A program made the translations under genes and the position numbers. Below, one piece after another: positions 52,476 to 62,040 of a DNA stretch of 64,000 nt. How positions within the stretch are numbered: position 1 is the stretch's first letter; every line of letters begins with the position of its first letter. Origin of the DNA: Prorocentrum cordatum (taxonomy: Eukaryota; Sar; Dinophyceae; Prorocentrales; Prorocentraceae). Under the pieces are notes generated by a model. That model did no database searches, was not told the origin of the DNA, and saw nothing but the letters and a program-made list of their open reading frames with translations. The stretch covers positions 81,001-145,000 of the forward strand of contig CAUYUJ010000203.1 of the NCBI GenBank assembly GCA_963575745.1. The letters run 5' to 3'.

Positions 52476-52910
52476 AGCATGCTTACCCGAATGCGCGGAC
52501 CGCTTGTCCCTGCTCAACGGTGGCTCGGTTTCATCCCGAGTTGTGTTGACGGCTCCGCATCCCGAGAACGGCCCCCGCGACAGAAAGACAGAAAGTATGC
52601 GAGTTACTTTTGTTCAGGACGCTGGAGGAGGTCTGAAGCTCCTCGCCCTCCCGCTTCCGCAGCAATTTTTGGCTCCGGCCCCTCGCCGACGCGCCGGCCC
52701 CGCGGCGATCCGCACATCCTCCTCCGGCGACGCGTAGGGGTGACCTTTTTTTCGCCGGAGTGACGCTCGGCGCGGGCACACCGGGCCCCTCCGATGGCTG
52801 AGCGCGATGCGACGGCAGCGGCTTGCGCGCTTGGGTCTGGCCGCCACGCGCCCCCCGGAAGCACTCCCTACGTGTGGCCGAGCCTCCTTTTGTCGGGGGT
52901 CCCCAAACGC
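52476..52910. other. Unassigned stretch
   Basis: No gene recognised. Confidence 0.35.
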
Positions 52911-52914
52911 GGTG

Positions 52915-53095
52915 GTGACTACACCGTGCAGCGAGTCGGTGGGGATTCGGAGTCATCGCACGGTCGTGGGACTCGGGTCGTTCTCCGAGGACGTCTCGGG
53001 CGACAGGGGCCTCCGGGGTCCCAAGACCGTGCGGTGACCTGCCGTGCGGTGAGGTGTGGGGAGATTTGAGGTCACCGCACGGTCCGTCACCGCAC
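52915..53095. repeat. Dispersed repeat F11, copy 2
   Basis: GCGAGTCGGTGGGGATTCGG, CATCGCACGGTCGTGG and CGGGTCGTTCTCCGAGG parallel 40950-41085. Inside, GACCGTGCGGTGACCTGCC and GGTCACCGCACGGTCC form short inverted pairs. Confidence 0.6.
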
Positions 53096-53307
53096 CGTTT
53101 CGGGACTCCAAATTTTGAGCGCGACGCGGAGGGCCCGGCCGCAGGGAGCCGGCGCGGGCGCCTCGCGATGCGGGAGCACGCGGCGGGCCTCGTTTCGCCG
53201 GCGGCCGCCTCCTGTTGCGAGGTGCCGAGGTGCTGCGAGCGCCCCTCGCGGGCGGCCGGTTGGGCCCGCACCGCGTGGTCACTCTGGCGGAGGGCCACTC
53301 CAGGTCG

Positions 53308-53365
53308 GGCAGGTCCTCCTCCTCCTCCTCCTCCTCCTCCTCCTCCTCCTCCTCTACCCTCCTCC
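53308..53365. repeat. (CTC)n microsatellite
   Basis: About 50 bp of CTC repeat. Confidence 0.95.
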
Positions 53366-53543
53366 TCCCGCTGCCCCGGGGGTCGCGCCCGCGCGCCGCC
53401 GACAGGCGAACGCGCCGCAGCGCAGCGCGGGGAGCACGCGCCGTGCGAGGCGCCGCGCGGCGAGGCCGGGCTCGTGGCAGGCGGCGAGCACCACCTGGTG
53501 GCGGCGGAGCCCCGAGAGGCGGCAAAGGTGCCCCTCCCACTGT

Positions 53544-53693
53544 CAGGAGGAAAAGAAACACACAGACACAATTAATCTTCGATTCCCCAGAAAATATGGG
53601 AAAGTATGGGAAGTGGGGGGGAAGACAGAAACCCAGAGAATGTTGGAAAATATGGGGAATATTTTTATTTGTGTGTATTTATTTGTGTGTCCT
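53544..53693. mobile_element. Repeat family F7, copy 2
   Basis: Starts AGGAGGAAAAGAAACACACA and ends TTTGTGTGTATTTATTTGTG then TGTCCT, so its ends are partly inverted. High similarity to 40269-40423. Confidence 0.8.
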
Positions 53694-53817
53694 GGGGCCC
53701 CTTCACACTGCCCCGTGCCTCGTTAAAGCGACGCGAAGATCGGGACAAAAGCGGATCGGGATCACTCGAAATCTCTGGGAGTCGGCGGGTGTGGAGGATG
53801 TATTGGGCGCCGCGGCC

Positions 53818-53868
53818 GCTCCAGAGCGTTGCGGAGCGCTCTGAGAGCGCTCCGGAACGCTCTGGAGC
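53818..53868. repeat. 51-bp palindrome
   Basis: GCTCCAGAGCGTTGCGGAGC and GCTCCGGAACGCTCTGGAGC are near reverse complements across an odd centre, 24 of 25 pairs. Confidence 0.9.
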
Positions 53869-54575
53869 GATTTATCCCGATCCTAGCCCTGCCCTCTGCC
53901 TCGTTCTGTCCGCCTCTCGGGGCCTCCCGGGTGGCCCTCGTCGCCACCGCCGGGGCTCGCTCGCCTCGAGCTCCTGACCGGAAGGCACCTCAGGAGAGGT
54001 CTGGGGAGCACCTTCACGCCGCACGGGAAGGATGGTGCTCTTGCATCTTTCCCCTGCGGCCCAGTCTTGCCCGCGCCCCGCTTTTGAAAAGCTTCGACCT
54101 GGGCGTCAAAGGCCCGTGCATCCTTATCGCGCCTCCTTGTGCCACGGGCTGACTGTCGCGGCATCAGCACCTCTTGGATTCCCCAGGATCAAGAGAGCGT
54201 AAGACCCGGGTACAAGGGACTCGGAAATCCCCGACGAGGTCGTCAAACAAGTGACGAGGCCGAGCCTGCATTTTGACGAGGCCTCCCGCTGCAGACATCC
54301 CACGAAACTCCTACTCGTCAGAATCCGAATCGCGGTCGTCAAAAAGCGATGGCGAACCCGAGTCCTGGCAAACCCGGGTCCTACGCTCCCCCGCCAGGAG
54401 CAGGCGGGCCTCCTGCCCGCGCGCGCGGACAGCGGCGGGCACGAGGGCGCCGCCCTGCGGCCCGGCGGGCGCGCGGGCTGCCCGACGTGGCCCGCGTGCG
54501 CGGCCGCGCTCGTCGGACGACGGCAACCGGGGCGCCGGCACCGGTCCGGGGGCAGAGGCGGGCGGGCGGCAATGT
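53869..54575. other. Unassigned stretch
   Basis: TGCCTCGTTCTGTCCGCC, GGGCCTCCCGGGTGGCCCTC near 53893-53945 recurs diverged at about 57830-57885. No gene recognised. Confidence 0.4.
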
Positions 54576-54767
54576 CGGGGGCGGAAAAGAGGGGGGGGAT
54601 GACTAGGGGGGGGTGGATATCATGGCGGGGGCCATGGTATTTCCCCAGATCTCATGGCGCCTCTTCTGATTTCATGACGTCCCTGGCCCCCCCGCTGGGC
54701 CGCGCACATGCCGCTGGTCATGATTTGCACCCCCCCCTCTTGGACCCCCCCCTCTTGGCCGCTCCCG
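54576..54767. mobile_element. Foldback family F3, full copy 2
   Basis: 192 bp, ends CGGGGGCGGAAAAGAGGGGG and CTCTTGGCCGCTCCCG, heart ATCATGGCGGGGGCCATG. AATGT lies immediately left and, after AT, right of the element. Confidence 0.9.
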
Positions 54768-55121
54768 ATAATGTGAAGTCGGGCATGTTCATCTACAGGA
54801 GGAAGGTCCAGAAATAGTTCACCAAAGTAGTTTGGGGACGATGTTCTACACATGAGCAGCTATTTTTTGACATGTTTTGGATATCCTCTTGACGATTGCC
54901 CATTGTTCGTCGGAGTCGCGCGTGGGAGGACATGCTCGACATAATTGGTTGACCCACGTGGGGGGTGAAGAAAAGGGGCTTCATGGGGTCCATTGAGGGC
55001 CCCCTGCGGAGCCCTTTAGGGCCCTGCTCTTTCCCCTCCGTTTGGGTCAACCCCCACCACCACCCGCCCGAGCAGAGGCCCAGCCTGGGTCGAGGATCGG
55101 TGCATGAGTCGAAGAGGAAAC
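54768..55121. other. Unassigned stretch
   Basis: No gene recognised. Confidence 0.35.
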
Positions 55122-55294
55122 AACGCCATACACATGATTGTTTGACGCTGCGCGCGGATTTCTTGGATCCACGCTGGACCCCCAAGGCGGCGCCTCCGGC
55201 GCCGCCCCTGGCGCGCTCCGCGCGCCAGAGAGGAGGGGCCAGCGCAGATCCAAGAAATCTGGGCGGAGCGCCAAAAGTTTATGTTGATGGCGTT
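55122..55294. mobile_element. Foldback family F1, copy 6
   Basis: 173 bp with inverted ends AACGCCATACACATG and CATAAACTTTTGG-type, extended by GCGCGGATTTCTTGGATCC against CAGATTTCTTGGATCTGCG. Confidence 0.88.
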
Positions 55295-56017
55295 TGATAT
55301 TGTTCTAATGAGTCGTCTTGACTTGGCTGGGAAGGGGCGTGCGCTGGCTAGGAGACACTCCCTGGAGACGCGTGTTTTTTTGTTTACCCTTTGGGCCATA
55401 ACGCGCGTTATGCCCATTCCCCGCCCCCTTCCCCCCAACGTGACGCTCCCCCTTTCAGTGCGTTCCCGGCACTGCGACGGCGTGTCTGGCACCACACTAT
55501 GTGGTGTGGGGGGGGGTTCGCTACGTTATGCTCCCTCTCCCGTTCCCCCCCTCCTCCCCCCCATAACGCCCGTCATGGCCGCGACTGCAAAAATGCGCGC
55601 GAGGTGAAATTCAGCATCGGCGCTGGCATCATCCGCGGTCGAATGCCAAAGCATCAAAATACTTGGGCTCATGACCCGGCATAGTCCTGGCGGATCCCGC
55701 TGGATCCCGCTCGTCCAGCTCCATTCGGGGTTGTGTCTTGGCCGATGCGGCTCGATGGCCCCGGGATCGGGCTCGGGAGCCTTTCGCCGTTCTCGCGAGG
55801 CGTTCCCCCAGGAACTGCATCCTACCGTAAAGGCATACACCAGGAGGGGAAGAACACACTGCCACAATGGAGTTGATCATCCACGCCCAGGAACATCTGG
55901 GAAGATACCGGCGGTGGGGGGAAGACGAACACCCATGGAAAAAACATTGGAAGCATATGAGGGATCCTGGGAGTTGTCTTTCTTCATTGGCGTACCCCCG
56001 GGCCCCTTCCAGCCGCG
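55295..56017. other. Unassigned stretch with a possible diverged F7 copy
   Basis: AGGAGGGGAAGAACACACTG at 55845 opens a stretch resembling F7 without its A/T-rich core. No gene recognised. Confidence 0.4.
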
Positions 56018-56175
56018 TGCATATGTCCGGAGGTCCGCGCGGATTCCTGGGGTCGACGCTGCGCCTCCCCCTCTTGGCGCTGCAGAGCCCGCCAGGGGCG
56101 GCGCCGGAGGCGCCGCCAGGGGGGGCCAGCGCCGCTCCAGGAGATCAGCGCGCAGCGCGAACCTCCGAAGTTCGG
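56018..56175. mobile_element. Foldback family F1, copy 7
   Basis: Left GGAGGTCCGCGCGGATTCCT, right inverse AGCGCGAACCTCCGAAG, centre GGGGCGGCGCCGGAGGCGCC. Confidence 0.8.
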
Positions 56176-56207
56176 CGGCGAGCGAGGGGGGGGGGAGTGA
56201 GAAGGGT

Positions 56208-56405
56208 CGGGGTCGGCAAAGAGGGGGGTGATGACTAGGGGGGGGGGATATCATGGCGTGGGCCATGATATTTCCCCCCCAGATGTCATGGCGCCTCTTC
56301 TTGTTTCATTACGTCCCTGACCCCCCCGCTGGGCCGCGCACATGCCGCCGGTCATGATTTGCACCCCCCCCCCCCTCTTGGACCCCCCCCTCTTGGCCGC
56401 TCCCG
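56208..56405. mobile_element. Foldback family F3, full copy 3
   Basis: 198 bp, ends CGGGGTCGGCAAAGAGGGGG and CCTCTTGGCCGCTCCCG, heart ATCATGGCGTGGGCCATGAT. AAGGG flanks both sides. Confidence 0.88.
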
Positions 56406-56412
56406 AAAGGGG

Positions 56413-56520
56413 GATGGCCTTCTCAGAAGGCAGACTTCTCAGAAGCCCTCGCGCCTCCCGAGAAGCTGTGGTTCGTCCTCGGGGAAGGCTGTTGGACAAC
56501 CTCTCAGAAGGCCGGGGGAC
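56413..56520. mobile_element. Repeat family F6, copy 3
   Basis: GGCCTTCTCAGAAGGCAG, ACTTCTCAGAAGCCCTCGCG, GTCCTCGGGGAAGGCTG, in the family order. Confidence 0.7.
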
Positions 56521-56871
56521 GTCCGCCCCTTTTCACTTCCCCCCCTCGCTCGCCGCCGAGAAGTGCTGTGCTCCTGTCATGGTGTGTCCCTCGATCCAAA
56601 CGCCCGCCCTGGGCCCAAGGCTGGTTCTGGCCAGGGCCCCGTGCTGGTGCGCAGAGTTGGAGTAGGAGATCGATTACAGAGTTGTTTGATCCCCAAATTG
56701 TTTTTTGTAGGTCTACGCCGTCTCTACGTAGACATTCTATGAATACTAAAATAAGGCTCCGTCGATCTACGAACATGATGCTCGTATACCGACGAAGCCT
56801 CAGCATTTGTTTGTGGATCTGGCGGGGAAAAATCATTTGGGGGTAGATCAATTCTTCGGGGAACGAGCAAA

Positions 56872-57039
56872 GACATAAGCATAAAAACTCGTAGGTCCGC
56901 GCGGATTTCTCGGATCGGCGCTGGATCCCCCTCCCCGGCTCGCGGAGCGCGCCAGGGGCGGTGCCGGAGGCGCCGCCATGGGGGCCCCAGCGCGGATCCG
57001 AGAAATCCGCGCGGACCTCAGAGTTTTTACGTTTATGTC
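56872..57039. mobile_element. Foldback family F1, copy 8
   Basis: 168 bp with the best-kept inverted ends: GACATAAGCATAAAAACTCG and GAGTTTTTACGTTTATGTC, extending through AGGTCCGCGCGGATTTCTCG. It lies inside the 1.14-kb foldback. Confidence 0.92.
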
Positions 57040-57061
57040 GTTCTGCGTTCTCCTCACACCG

Positions 57062-57300
57062 CGTCGGGCATCTCAATTCTGCAGCCGATCTCCTGCTCGA
57101 CGCGTTGCCGTCGTCCCGCCTCGCGGCGGCCGTGCTCGCGGCGGCGGCCTCGCTGGGCCTCGGCGGGGTCCGCGCGCAGGGGTCCAGAGAGGCGGGCCGC
57201 CTCCTCTCGCTGCAGCGCGACCTCGTGCAGTTCCACTGGGTGCACGACATGGCCCGCTGCGTCGGCGTGGGCGGCGGGCCGGAGGGGGCCAGGACTGAGG
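57062..57300 (+). pseudogene. Exon-like insert inside the foldback
   Basis: The interior of the 1.14-kb foldback has an open frame with ordinary composition: ADLLLDALPSSRLAAAVLA, LGGVRAQGSREAGRLLSLQ, LVQFHWVHDMARCVG. A TTCTGCAG that could serve as a splice acceptor precedes it near 57076-57083. No family is recognised. Capture of a host exon by a foldback element is one reading; chance is the other. Confidence 0.25.
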
Positions 57301-57460
57301 GGTTGATCTTCCACCACCACCGCCATGAGCTGGAGGGGGGAGGGAGGTGGATGAGGAGGAGGAGGGGGAGGAGGAGGCGGAGGACCCCCTCCCCCTCCTG
57401 CTTGTGGCACAGGCCCACCAAGGACGGGTGGCCGCGGAGGAACATTGGGGAACAACCAAT

Positions 57461-57597
57461 GACATGAACATACAAACTCGGAGGTCCGCGCTGGACCCCC
57501 CTGGCGGCGCCTCCGTCGCCGCCCCTGGCGCGGGACGGGGGTCCAGCGCGGATCCGAGAAATCCGCGCGGACCTCCGAGTTTTTATGCTTATGTCAT
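57461..57597. mobile_element. Foldback family F1, copy 9 (left arm shortened)
   Basis: GACATGAACATACAAACTCG on the left opposes GAGTTTTTATGCTTATGTC on the right. The left arm lacks the GGATTTCTCGGATCCGCG segment present on the right. Confidence 0.88.
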
Positions 57598-57918
57598 TGC
57601 TCGTTCCCCGAAGAATTGATCTACCCCGAAATGATTTTCCCCCGCCAGATCCACAAACAAATGCTGAGGCTTCGTCGGTATACGAGCATCATGTTCGTAG
57701 ATCGACGGAGCCTCATTTTAATATTCATAGAATGTCTACGTAGAGACGGCGTAGACCTACAAAAAACAATTTGGGAATCAAACAACTCTGTAATCGATCT
57801 CCTAGGCTTCGTCGGTCTACCCACTGCCCCTTGCCTCGTGTTTTCGCCTTTCTGGGCCTCCCGGGAGCCCCTCGTCGCCACAGCGTTCTAGTCAGAAGGC
57901 GCCCTGGGGGAGCTCCGG

Positions 57919-58078
57919 GTGGACAGAACCCCCAACAGTGACACGTCGATTAGTGAATTGTCCGTTTTCGGTTCTCGAGAGGGCGCCGTGGCCGTTATTT
58001 TCCAGGCTTGCGCCCACCAGGTTTGGGCCTCAGGTCGTTTTCACTAAACCACGTTTTACTAAAGGGGGGTCTGTCCAT
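57919..58078. mobile_element. Foldback family F2, copy 4
   Basis: 160 bp, nearly identical to 41089-41248 (GTGGACAGAACCCCC start, GGGGGGTCTGTCCAT end). Confidence 0.9.
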
Positions 58079-58131
58079 CCCCGAAATTGGCTGTGTCGGT
58101 ACCTTCTGGTTCCCCCAACAGGCGGGCAAGA

Positions 58132-58319
58132 TTTGTATCCACATCCACTGCGTCCTGGAGTTTCGGATTCCGTTCCCCAGGAGATGCGCAGTGGATGTGA
58201 ATGCGAATATTTGGTTTCTAGAGGCTCGATCTTTCTCCATGTCCACTGCGCCTCGGCTTTTCGGCGCCCCTGCCCAGAAAGTCCAAGACGCAAAGGATAT
58301 GGATATAAATCTGTCCCGC
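58132..58319. mobile_element. Foldback element F13 beside the lectin-like exon
   Basis: 188 bp. GCGGGCAAGATTTGTATCC, ACATCCACTGCGTCCTGG on the left is opposed by CCAAGACGCAAAGGATATGG, ATATAAATCTGTCCCGC on the right, about 30 of 37 pairs. It ends 15 bp before the inferred start of the downstream exon. Confidence 0.75.
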
Positions 58320-58334
58320 AAGGAGAGGTGCCAG

Positions 58335-58977
58335 TCTCGTGCTCACCAGCTGCGCGGAGGCGCCGCTGGTGTTCACGATGCCCGGGTTGGAGGACAAGTT
58401 CATCCGAGTGGCCGGGAGGCCAGACCTTTGCGTGCATAGTCCTTTGGAGACGCCGAAGCTGCGCTTGTGGAACTGCAGCGAGTATTTGAACATGCAGTTT
58501 ATCTTGCAGGCATCCCCCGGGAACCGTACCAGGGGGTCCATCCGTGGGCTCTGGAATTCGACCATGTGCATGGGCGCCTTGCAGGACAGGGTGGGTGAGC
58601 CGATGGAGATGCACGAGTGCACGAACAGCACGACCGACTTCTTCATGATGAATCTCGTGCTCGAGGGGTCCCTTCTGGGCGCAGCGCTGGACCCGGACAG
58701 CGAAGTGCAGGCAGATGCTGGAGGGGCCGGCCCAGGGTTGAGGCTCAGATCCGGGGTCGCCAAGGCCAAAGCTGCGATCGACGAGGCTGAGGCCCTGGCG
58801 GTGTCGATCTTGACGCAGGCGGCCAGCGGCGCCACGCAGGCGGTGACGAACGCCACGGAGGTCGTCGAGGCTTCTCTGAGGGAAGCGGGGGCGATGTCGG
58901 CCGGGGCGTCAGCGATCCTCCAGAATGAGCTCAACAGGACAGGGGAGGCCGTGAGGAATTGGGTGCGGTGGCACTGA
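58335..58977 (+). CDS. 3' exon of a beta-trefoil (ricin-type lectin-like) protein, partial
   Basis: An open frame of ~210 codons with ordinary composition, ending in TGA at 58975-58977. Residues ~20-110 read like two beta-trefoil repeats: GRPDLCVH, PKLRLWNCSEYLNMQFIL, then RGLWNSTMCMGALQD, GEPMEMHECTN, the L-C / W-x-C / Q-F pattern of ricin-type carbohydrate-binding modules. A helical, Ala/Glu-rich tail follows (VAKAKAAIDEAEALAVSIL, EASLREAGAMSAGASAIL). No ATG starts the frame (upstream TAA at 58306), so the start is probably a splice acceptor, GTGCCAG at 58328-58334 or CTCACCAG at 58342-58349. Asn-x-Ser/Thr sites (NCSE, NRTR, NSTM, NSTT) would fit a secreted or surface protein. A lectin-like binding role is inferred from fold only; no upstream exons were identified. 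Confidence 0.6.
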
Positions 58978-59310
58978 GGGTTCGCCGCTTTGCCGATGCG
59001 GCATGGCCAGGCGTCCCCGTGGCAAGCCTGCCCTTCTACAACAGCACCAGGGCGCAGGACGCCCCGGCGTCCCCCTGCCCCTTTCCCCCCCCCCCTCCCC
59101 CCCTCCGTAAGCTGTACACGGTCAGTCCGTGCCGCCTCAGTTACAGCGCTTCAGTTCGACTTCCGCGAAGTGGAGGTCGACGAACAAAAAGTCGGTCCGA
59201 GCCGTCGTCGCGCACCTTGGGGCCAGGAGCATGTTCACTATATCATGCTATGCCTGTCCACCCCGGTGTGGGAAATGACGGCCCAAACACTGTGTGTATG
59301 CGTGTGTGTG
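58978..59310. other. Probable 3' flank of the lectin-like gene
   Basis: No further domain. C-rich patch at about 59080-59105. No polyadenylation signal is recognisable, as is common in dinoflagellates. Confidence 0.4.
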
Positions 59311-59396
59311 TACATATATATATATATATGCATACATGTATACATATGTATGTATATACATACCTGTATATAAAAGTGCATGTATGTATGTATGTA

Positions 59397-59427
<31 letters not shown>

Positions 59428-59454
59428 GTGTGTATGTATGTATGTATGTATGTA

Positions 59455-59515
<61 letters not shown>

Positions 59516-59590
59516 GAATGTATGTATGTATGTATGCATGTATGTATGTATGTATGTATGTATGTATGTATGTATGTATGTATGTATGTG
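59311..59590. repeat. (TA)n, (TGTC)n and (TGTA)n compound microsatellite
   Basis: TATA near 59316-59330, then alternating TGTC and TGTA tetranucleotide blocks to 59590. Confidence 0.97.
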
Positions 59591-59880
59591 AGAAAGAGCG
59601 CGTTCTGTGGTCGCTTGGAGGGGGGGGGGTCGAAACCGACCCCCCCCCCTGGATGGAGTCCCCCCCCACCCGGGACGGGGGGGATTCAAACCCCCCTCTC
59701 CCCCCCTTCCCTCCCGTGACGGGGGGGGTTGGGTTCGAACCTCCCCCCTTTGCTTCCCCTCTCCTCGGTCCGGCGCTTGCGTCGGCGGCGGCTGGCGACG
59801 GCGGCGGGGACCACGATTTCAATTTCTGGGCCGGCGCCTGCGCCCTCGGCGGCGGGCGGCGGTGGCGGGGAGCGTCGACG
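59591..59880. other. Unassigned C/G-homopolymer-rich stretch
   Basis: Repeated GGGGGG/CCCCCC runs with GGGTTCGAACC-type palindromes at 59728-59742. Related phrases (GGTTCGAACC, GGTTTGAACC) recur near 60975 and 61045 on the far side of the (GGT)n tract. Confidence 0.5.
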
Positions 59881-60850
59881 AGGACGACGGTGGTGGTGGT
59901 GATGGTAGTGGTGGTGGATTGTGGTGGTGGTGGTGGCGGTGGTGGTGGTTGTAGTGGTGGGGGTGTGGTGGTTTGTCGTGGTGGTGGTGGGTTGTGGCGG
60001 TGGGTGGTGGTGGTGGTCGTGGTGGTGGTGGTGGTGGTGGTGGTGGTGGTGGTGGTTTGGTGGTGGTGTGGAGTTGGTTGTGGTGGTGGTGGTGGGTTGT
60101 AGTTAGTGGTGGTGTTGGTGGTGATGGGGTGGTGGGGTGGTGGTGGTTTGTGGTGGTGGTGGTAGGTTGTAGTGGTGGTGGTGGTGGTGGTGGGGTGGTG
60201 GTGTGGTGGTGGTTTGTGGTGGTGGTGGTGGAGGTGGTGGTGGGTTGTGGTTGCGGCGGTGGTTTGTGGAGGTGGTGCTGGTGGTGGTGGTGGTGGTGGC
60301 GGTGGGGGTGGTGGTGGTGAAGTGGTTTGTGGCGGTGGTGGGTTGTGCTGCTGGTAGTGGTGGTGGTTGAGGCGGCGGTGGTGGTGGTATTGTGGCAGAC
60401 TGGTGGTGGTGGTAGTGGTGGTGAGTTTTTGTGGTGGTGGTGGTGATGGTGAATTGTGGTGGCGGTTGTGGTGGTGTGGTGGTGGTTTGTGGTGGTTCGT
60501 GGTGGTGATGATGGGTTGTGGTGGTGGCGGTGGTTCGTGGACGATTGGAGGTGGTGGTGGTGGCTGTGGTGTCGGTGGTGGCGTGGTGGTTTGTGGTGGT
60601 GGTGGTGGTGGGTTGTGCAGCTGGTAGTGGTGGTGGTTGTGGCGGTGGTGGTGGTGGTGTGGAAGACTGTGGCGGTGGTGGTTGTAGTTGTGGGTTTTTG
60701 TGGTGGTGGTGGTGGTGGTGGTGAGTTGTGGTGGTGATTGTGGTGGTGGTAGTGGTGGTGGCTGTATGGTGCTGTTGTTGGTGGTGGTGGTGGGTTGAGG
60801 CGGTGGTGGTGGTGGTAGTGGTGGTGGTGGGGGTAGTGGTGGTAAGCGTC
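59881..60850. repeat. (GGT)n microsatellite, ~970 bp
   Basis: GGT/TGT repeat with GTT, GCG and GTA interruptions. The 648- and 373-codon minus-strand frames (Pro/Thr/His-rich) are artefacts. Confidence 0.97.
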
Positions 60851-62040
60851 GCTGCGTCCCCGCCGTCGCCGGCGCCAGCTCCGGCGCTGCTGGCCGCCAG
60901 CGCCGGCGCCGGCGCGAGGGGGGGGGGGGGGTGAACCCACCCCCCGGCGCTAGGGGGGGCGGGGGCGGGGGGGGGGTTTGAACCGCCCCCCCGCCCCCCC
61001 CCTTTGGGCTGGCTCTGGCCATCGTCGCTGCGTCCCCGCCGGCGCCGAAGGGGGGAGGTTCGAACCCCACCCCCCCTTGGGAGGGGGGGGGTCTGGGGGG
61101 GGGGCCCACCCCTCGGTTCGAAACGCGCCGCCGACTGTTCCCCAGGCAAGCGCCCGTGAAACGCGCTCTCTCGTAGGTCAACACCTGTCTTCCCGAGAGG
61201 TGGCCGGACGGTCATGCATTATATGCGTTGGCCTGTGGCGCTCTTCTTGCGAAGCCCCATGGGGCAGGGCCCAGATACCTCAGCGCATAGACACGCGGTT
61301 CTCGGCGGTCGGCCGTGTGAGTGTGTTCGCTCGGGGCAGCAGGCCGCTGGCCAGCCCGCGCGGGGGCCCACGCGGCGGGGATATCCCCGCGGCGTCCCAG
61401 CGGCGGGGGGGGGGGCCAGATGCCCCGCCTGCCGAGGCGGGGGCCCCAGGTTTCCCTGCCGGCCCTCCGATGGCTTGTGATGCTCCAACTTCCTTTAGCG
61501 ATGAGAGCAGCATAACCCAAGGCCTCTGGAGGCAGAGCGTCCCCAAGAATTGATGTTCGCTTGGGGGGGGCCTCTCTGGGGCCCTCCTGGCGGATCTGTT
61601 CGACTCCAGTTCGGCTCCACTTCGGCTCCAGCTCGACTCCAGTTTGGCTCAAGCTCGGCTCAGGTTCGACGCGAGTTCGGATCGAGTCCGACGCAGCATC
61701 GACGCATGAGAGGAGCGATTGGCTCTAGGAGGGTTCCCCGAGAGATCATCTAACCCAAACGGCCAGATTCTTCGAACTCCAAGCCTGGATCCTGGGGACC
61801 TCCCCTTCTCGAACCTCGAGCCTCCGCTTCGAAGGTCGCAGGGTCGCAAGGCCGCAGGCCCGCTTCGAGCGCCAAGCAAAGAATCAAGGCCAGCAGACGT
61901 GTACGCGGGTCTCCCCGGTGCCAGCAGAGGTCTCCAGAGGCCCCCCAAAAGGTGAGAGGGGGAGCTCGCTGGTCGCCCTCCCGAGGCATCTCGAGGCCCA
62001 GGGGCGTCCGCCCGAAAGCCTTCCGAGATGTCCACATGTG
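60851..62040. other. Unassigned stretch
   Basis: GGCGCCGGCG and G/C runs to 61130. 61595-61690 carries a ~10-11-bp degenerate repeat (TTCGGCTCCAG, TCGACTCCAG). No gene recognised. Confidence 0.4.

Larger units (their letters stand above)
56663..57804. mobile_element. 1.14-kb foldback element with ~220-bp outer arms
   Basis: Left arm from 56663 (TAGGAGATCGATTACAGAG, then GTCTACGCCGTCTCTACG, GCTCCGTCGATCTACGAAC, GATCAATTCTTCGGGGAACG) is matched by its reverse complement at about 57590-57804, ending CTCTGTAATCGATCTCCTA. Each arm continues inward into a family F1 foldback (56872-57039 and 57461-57597). The ~420-bp interior is unrelated and partly exon-like. It encodes no transposase, so it is non-autonomous. 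Confidence 0.92.

Noticed and set aside
59238-61215. Minus-strand frames of 648, 373 and 370 codons, Pro/Thr/His-rich
   Set aside because: They are the (GGT)n microsatellite and flanking homopolymers read in three frames.
61639-61653. CCAGTTTGGCTCAAG, 14 of 15 identical to the 3' part of the spliced leader
   Set aside because: It lies in a degenerate 10-11-bp repeat (TTCGGCTCCAG) that produces such strings by chance. The leader's 5' half is absent and no cDNA-like body follows.
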